This document shows, piece by piece, positions 63,071 through 64,000 of a DNA stretch of 64,000 bases. The stretch covers positions 62,001 through 126,000 of the forward strand of contig JAUCBJ010001088.1 in assembly GCA_032718475.1 (NCBI GenBank). The letters are read 5' to 3'. Each line of letters begins with the position of its first letter. Position 1 is the first letter of the stretch. Origin of the DNA: Nemertoderma westbladi. Its lineage: Eukaryota; Xenacoelomorpha; Nemertodermatida; Nemertodermatidae. The position numbers and the translations under genes are program-made. The notes below the pieces were generated by a model, which worked only from the letters and a program-made list of their open reading frames with translations, did no database searches and was not told the DNA's origin.

Positions 63071-64000
63071 GGGGAGTATGTCCTTCCCGCAGTGATTGCA
63101 GGCAAGAACGTTTCCATCAGAACAGATATTGTTGATTCTGAAATACCTCTTCTACTATCCAAAACATCTATGAAGAGAGCCCAAATGAAGATCGATTTAG
63201 AGACTGATACTGCAGAAGTTTTTGGTAAAGTTATAGCTTTGAACATGACATCATCCGGTCATTATTGTCTTCCAATTAGTATTCCAGCTGAGGAGAATAT
63301 GATTTTTGCTGTTGATTTTAATGGCCTTGAAAAATGTGAATTACACAAAGTTTTATTAAAAATACATCGACAGTTTGCTCATCCTTCATCAGTGAAGTTT
63401 ATTAACTTATTACAAGATGCCGGAGTCTGGAAAGATTCATTTTCAGACATTGTAAACAATATTACAGATAATTGTGATGTCTGTAAGCGATTCACAAAGA
63501 CACGCCCAAGACCTGTTGTTGCTTTGCCTATGGCAAATAGATTTAATGAAGTAATCGCAATTGATTTAAAGGCATGGGAATCAGAATGGATTTTGCATAT
63601 GGTTGATGTATGGTCCCGATATAATATATCTGTATTTGTTTCAAACAAGAAGACGTCTACAATTGTTGATAAGATTATGCGAAATTGGGTTGCATATTTC
63701 GGTACTATGGGTGCAATTATGTCCGATAATGGTGGTGAGTTCAGTTCCGATGAGGTAAGGGAAATTTCTTCAATATTGAATGTTAAAGTTCATACTACAG
63801 CTGGTTACAGTCCATATCAGAATGGATTATGTGAAAGAATACATGCAATCACTGACTTTATGTTGAAGAAACTCAAGGAGGATCAAAGCAAAGTTGCTGT
63901 GGAAATATTACTACCATGGGCCAACATGGCTAAGAATTCACTCCAAATGTGGAATGGTTATACGAGCAATCAACTAGTTTTTGGCCAGAATCCACAAATT
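63071..64000 (+). CDS. Copia protease end and integrase (partial, open at window end)
   Basis: 310 codons in the same frame as Gag, with no stop to the end of the window. It begins GEYVLPAVIAGKNVSI (rest of the protease). The integrase follows: zinc finger HRQFAHPS...CDVCKRF, then VIAIDLKAWESEW (first Asp), GAIMSDNGGEFSSDEV (second Asp) and SPYQNGLCERIHAITD (Glu), giving a complete DDE triad. GYTSNQLVFGQNP is the usual motif after the core. Expression requires reading through or restoring the TAG at 63068-63070. Confidence 0.85.

Larger units (their letters stand above)
61649..64000 (+). mobile_element. Copia-type LTR retrotransposon, internal region, runs off the window
   Basis: The order primer site, Gag with CCHC knuckle, protease, then integrase directly after the protease defines Ty1/copia. 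In other LTR groups the reverse transcriptase comes first. Only one in-frame stop (63068-63070) interrupts 2.1 kb of coding sequence, so the copy is young. Reverse transcriptase, RNase H and 3' LTR are expected beyond 64000. Confidence 0.85.

Overview
This is animal (metazoan) nuclear DNA, not prokaryotic. It has spliced genes with GT-AG introns, a TATA promoter with AATAAA signals, several LINE families, BEL/Pao and copia-type LTR retrotransposons, a piggyBac transposon, TIR elements and many minisatellites. A TEX36-like gene, a secreted fibrinogen-related gene and an Eph-receptor-like relic exon point to a bilaterian. The repeat content is consistent with a marine invertebrate, possibly an echinoderm, hemichordate or tunicate, but the species cannot be fixed from the sequence. 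Roughly nine tenths of the window is repetitive or mobile.

Layout. 0-7.4 kb: unidentified minus-strand coding remnants, then an internally deleted BEL/Pao element (gag-protease joined to the end of RNase H). 7.4-13.1 kb: a minus-strand LINE whose 5' end abuts about 46 copies of a 67-bp tandem repeat. 13.1-18.1 kb: two TIR transposons without transposase (14440-16442, TA duplication; 16643-17845, 7-8 bp duplication). 18.1-22.1 kb: a nearly complete plus-strand LINE broken by one frameshift. 22.5-28.7 kb: three head-to-tail rolling-circle-like (Helentron/pearl-type) elements inside an older LINE, carrying about 25 regularly spaced GCCC(C/T)CTAGCGG boxes. 29.2-39.3 kb: a five-exon secreted fibrinogen-related gene, with an intact piggyBac (TIRs, TTAA duplications, full transposase) in intron 1. 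39.6-40.2 kb: the last exons of a convergent TEX36-like (HDNR domain) gene. 40.8-43.6 kb: LINE debris and an 0.8-kb foldback element. 44.4-47.0 kb: a second decayed BEL/Pao copy. 48.5-51.05 kb: a 63-bp minisatellite with higher-order structure. 52-53.1 kb: LINE fragment. 53.4 kb: a relic Eph-like exon. 54-58.7 kb: a decayed LINE split by a 1.85-kb insertion. 58.9-61.2 kb: 15-bp, 41-bp and 30-bp tandem arrays and a retroelement-type ORF. 61.45-64 kb: the 5' part of a copia-type element that runs off the window.

Only two host genes are well supported: the fibrinogen-related gene (plus) and the TEX36-like gene (minus). They are convergent, with their poly(A) signals about 270 bp apart. The other coding sequence belongs to transposable elements. 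No new enzymatic system is evident. The most novel material is structural: CTCF-like box arrays inside rolling-circle elements, LINE-linked 5' tandem monomers, satellite units shared between distant sites, and nested insertions that can be read exactly from broken reading frames.
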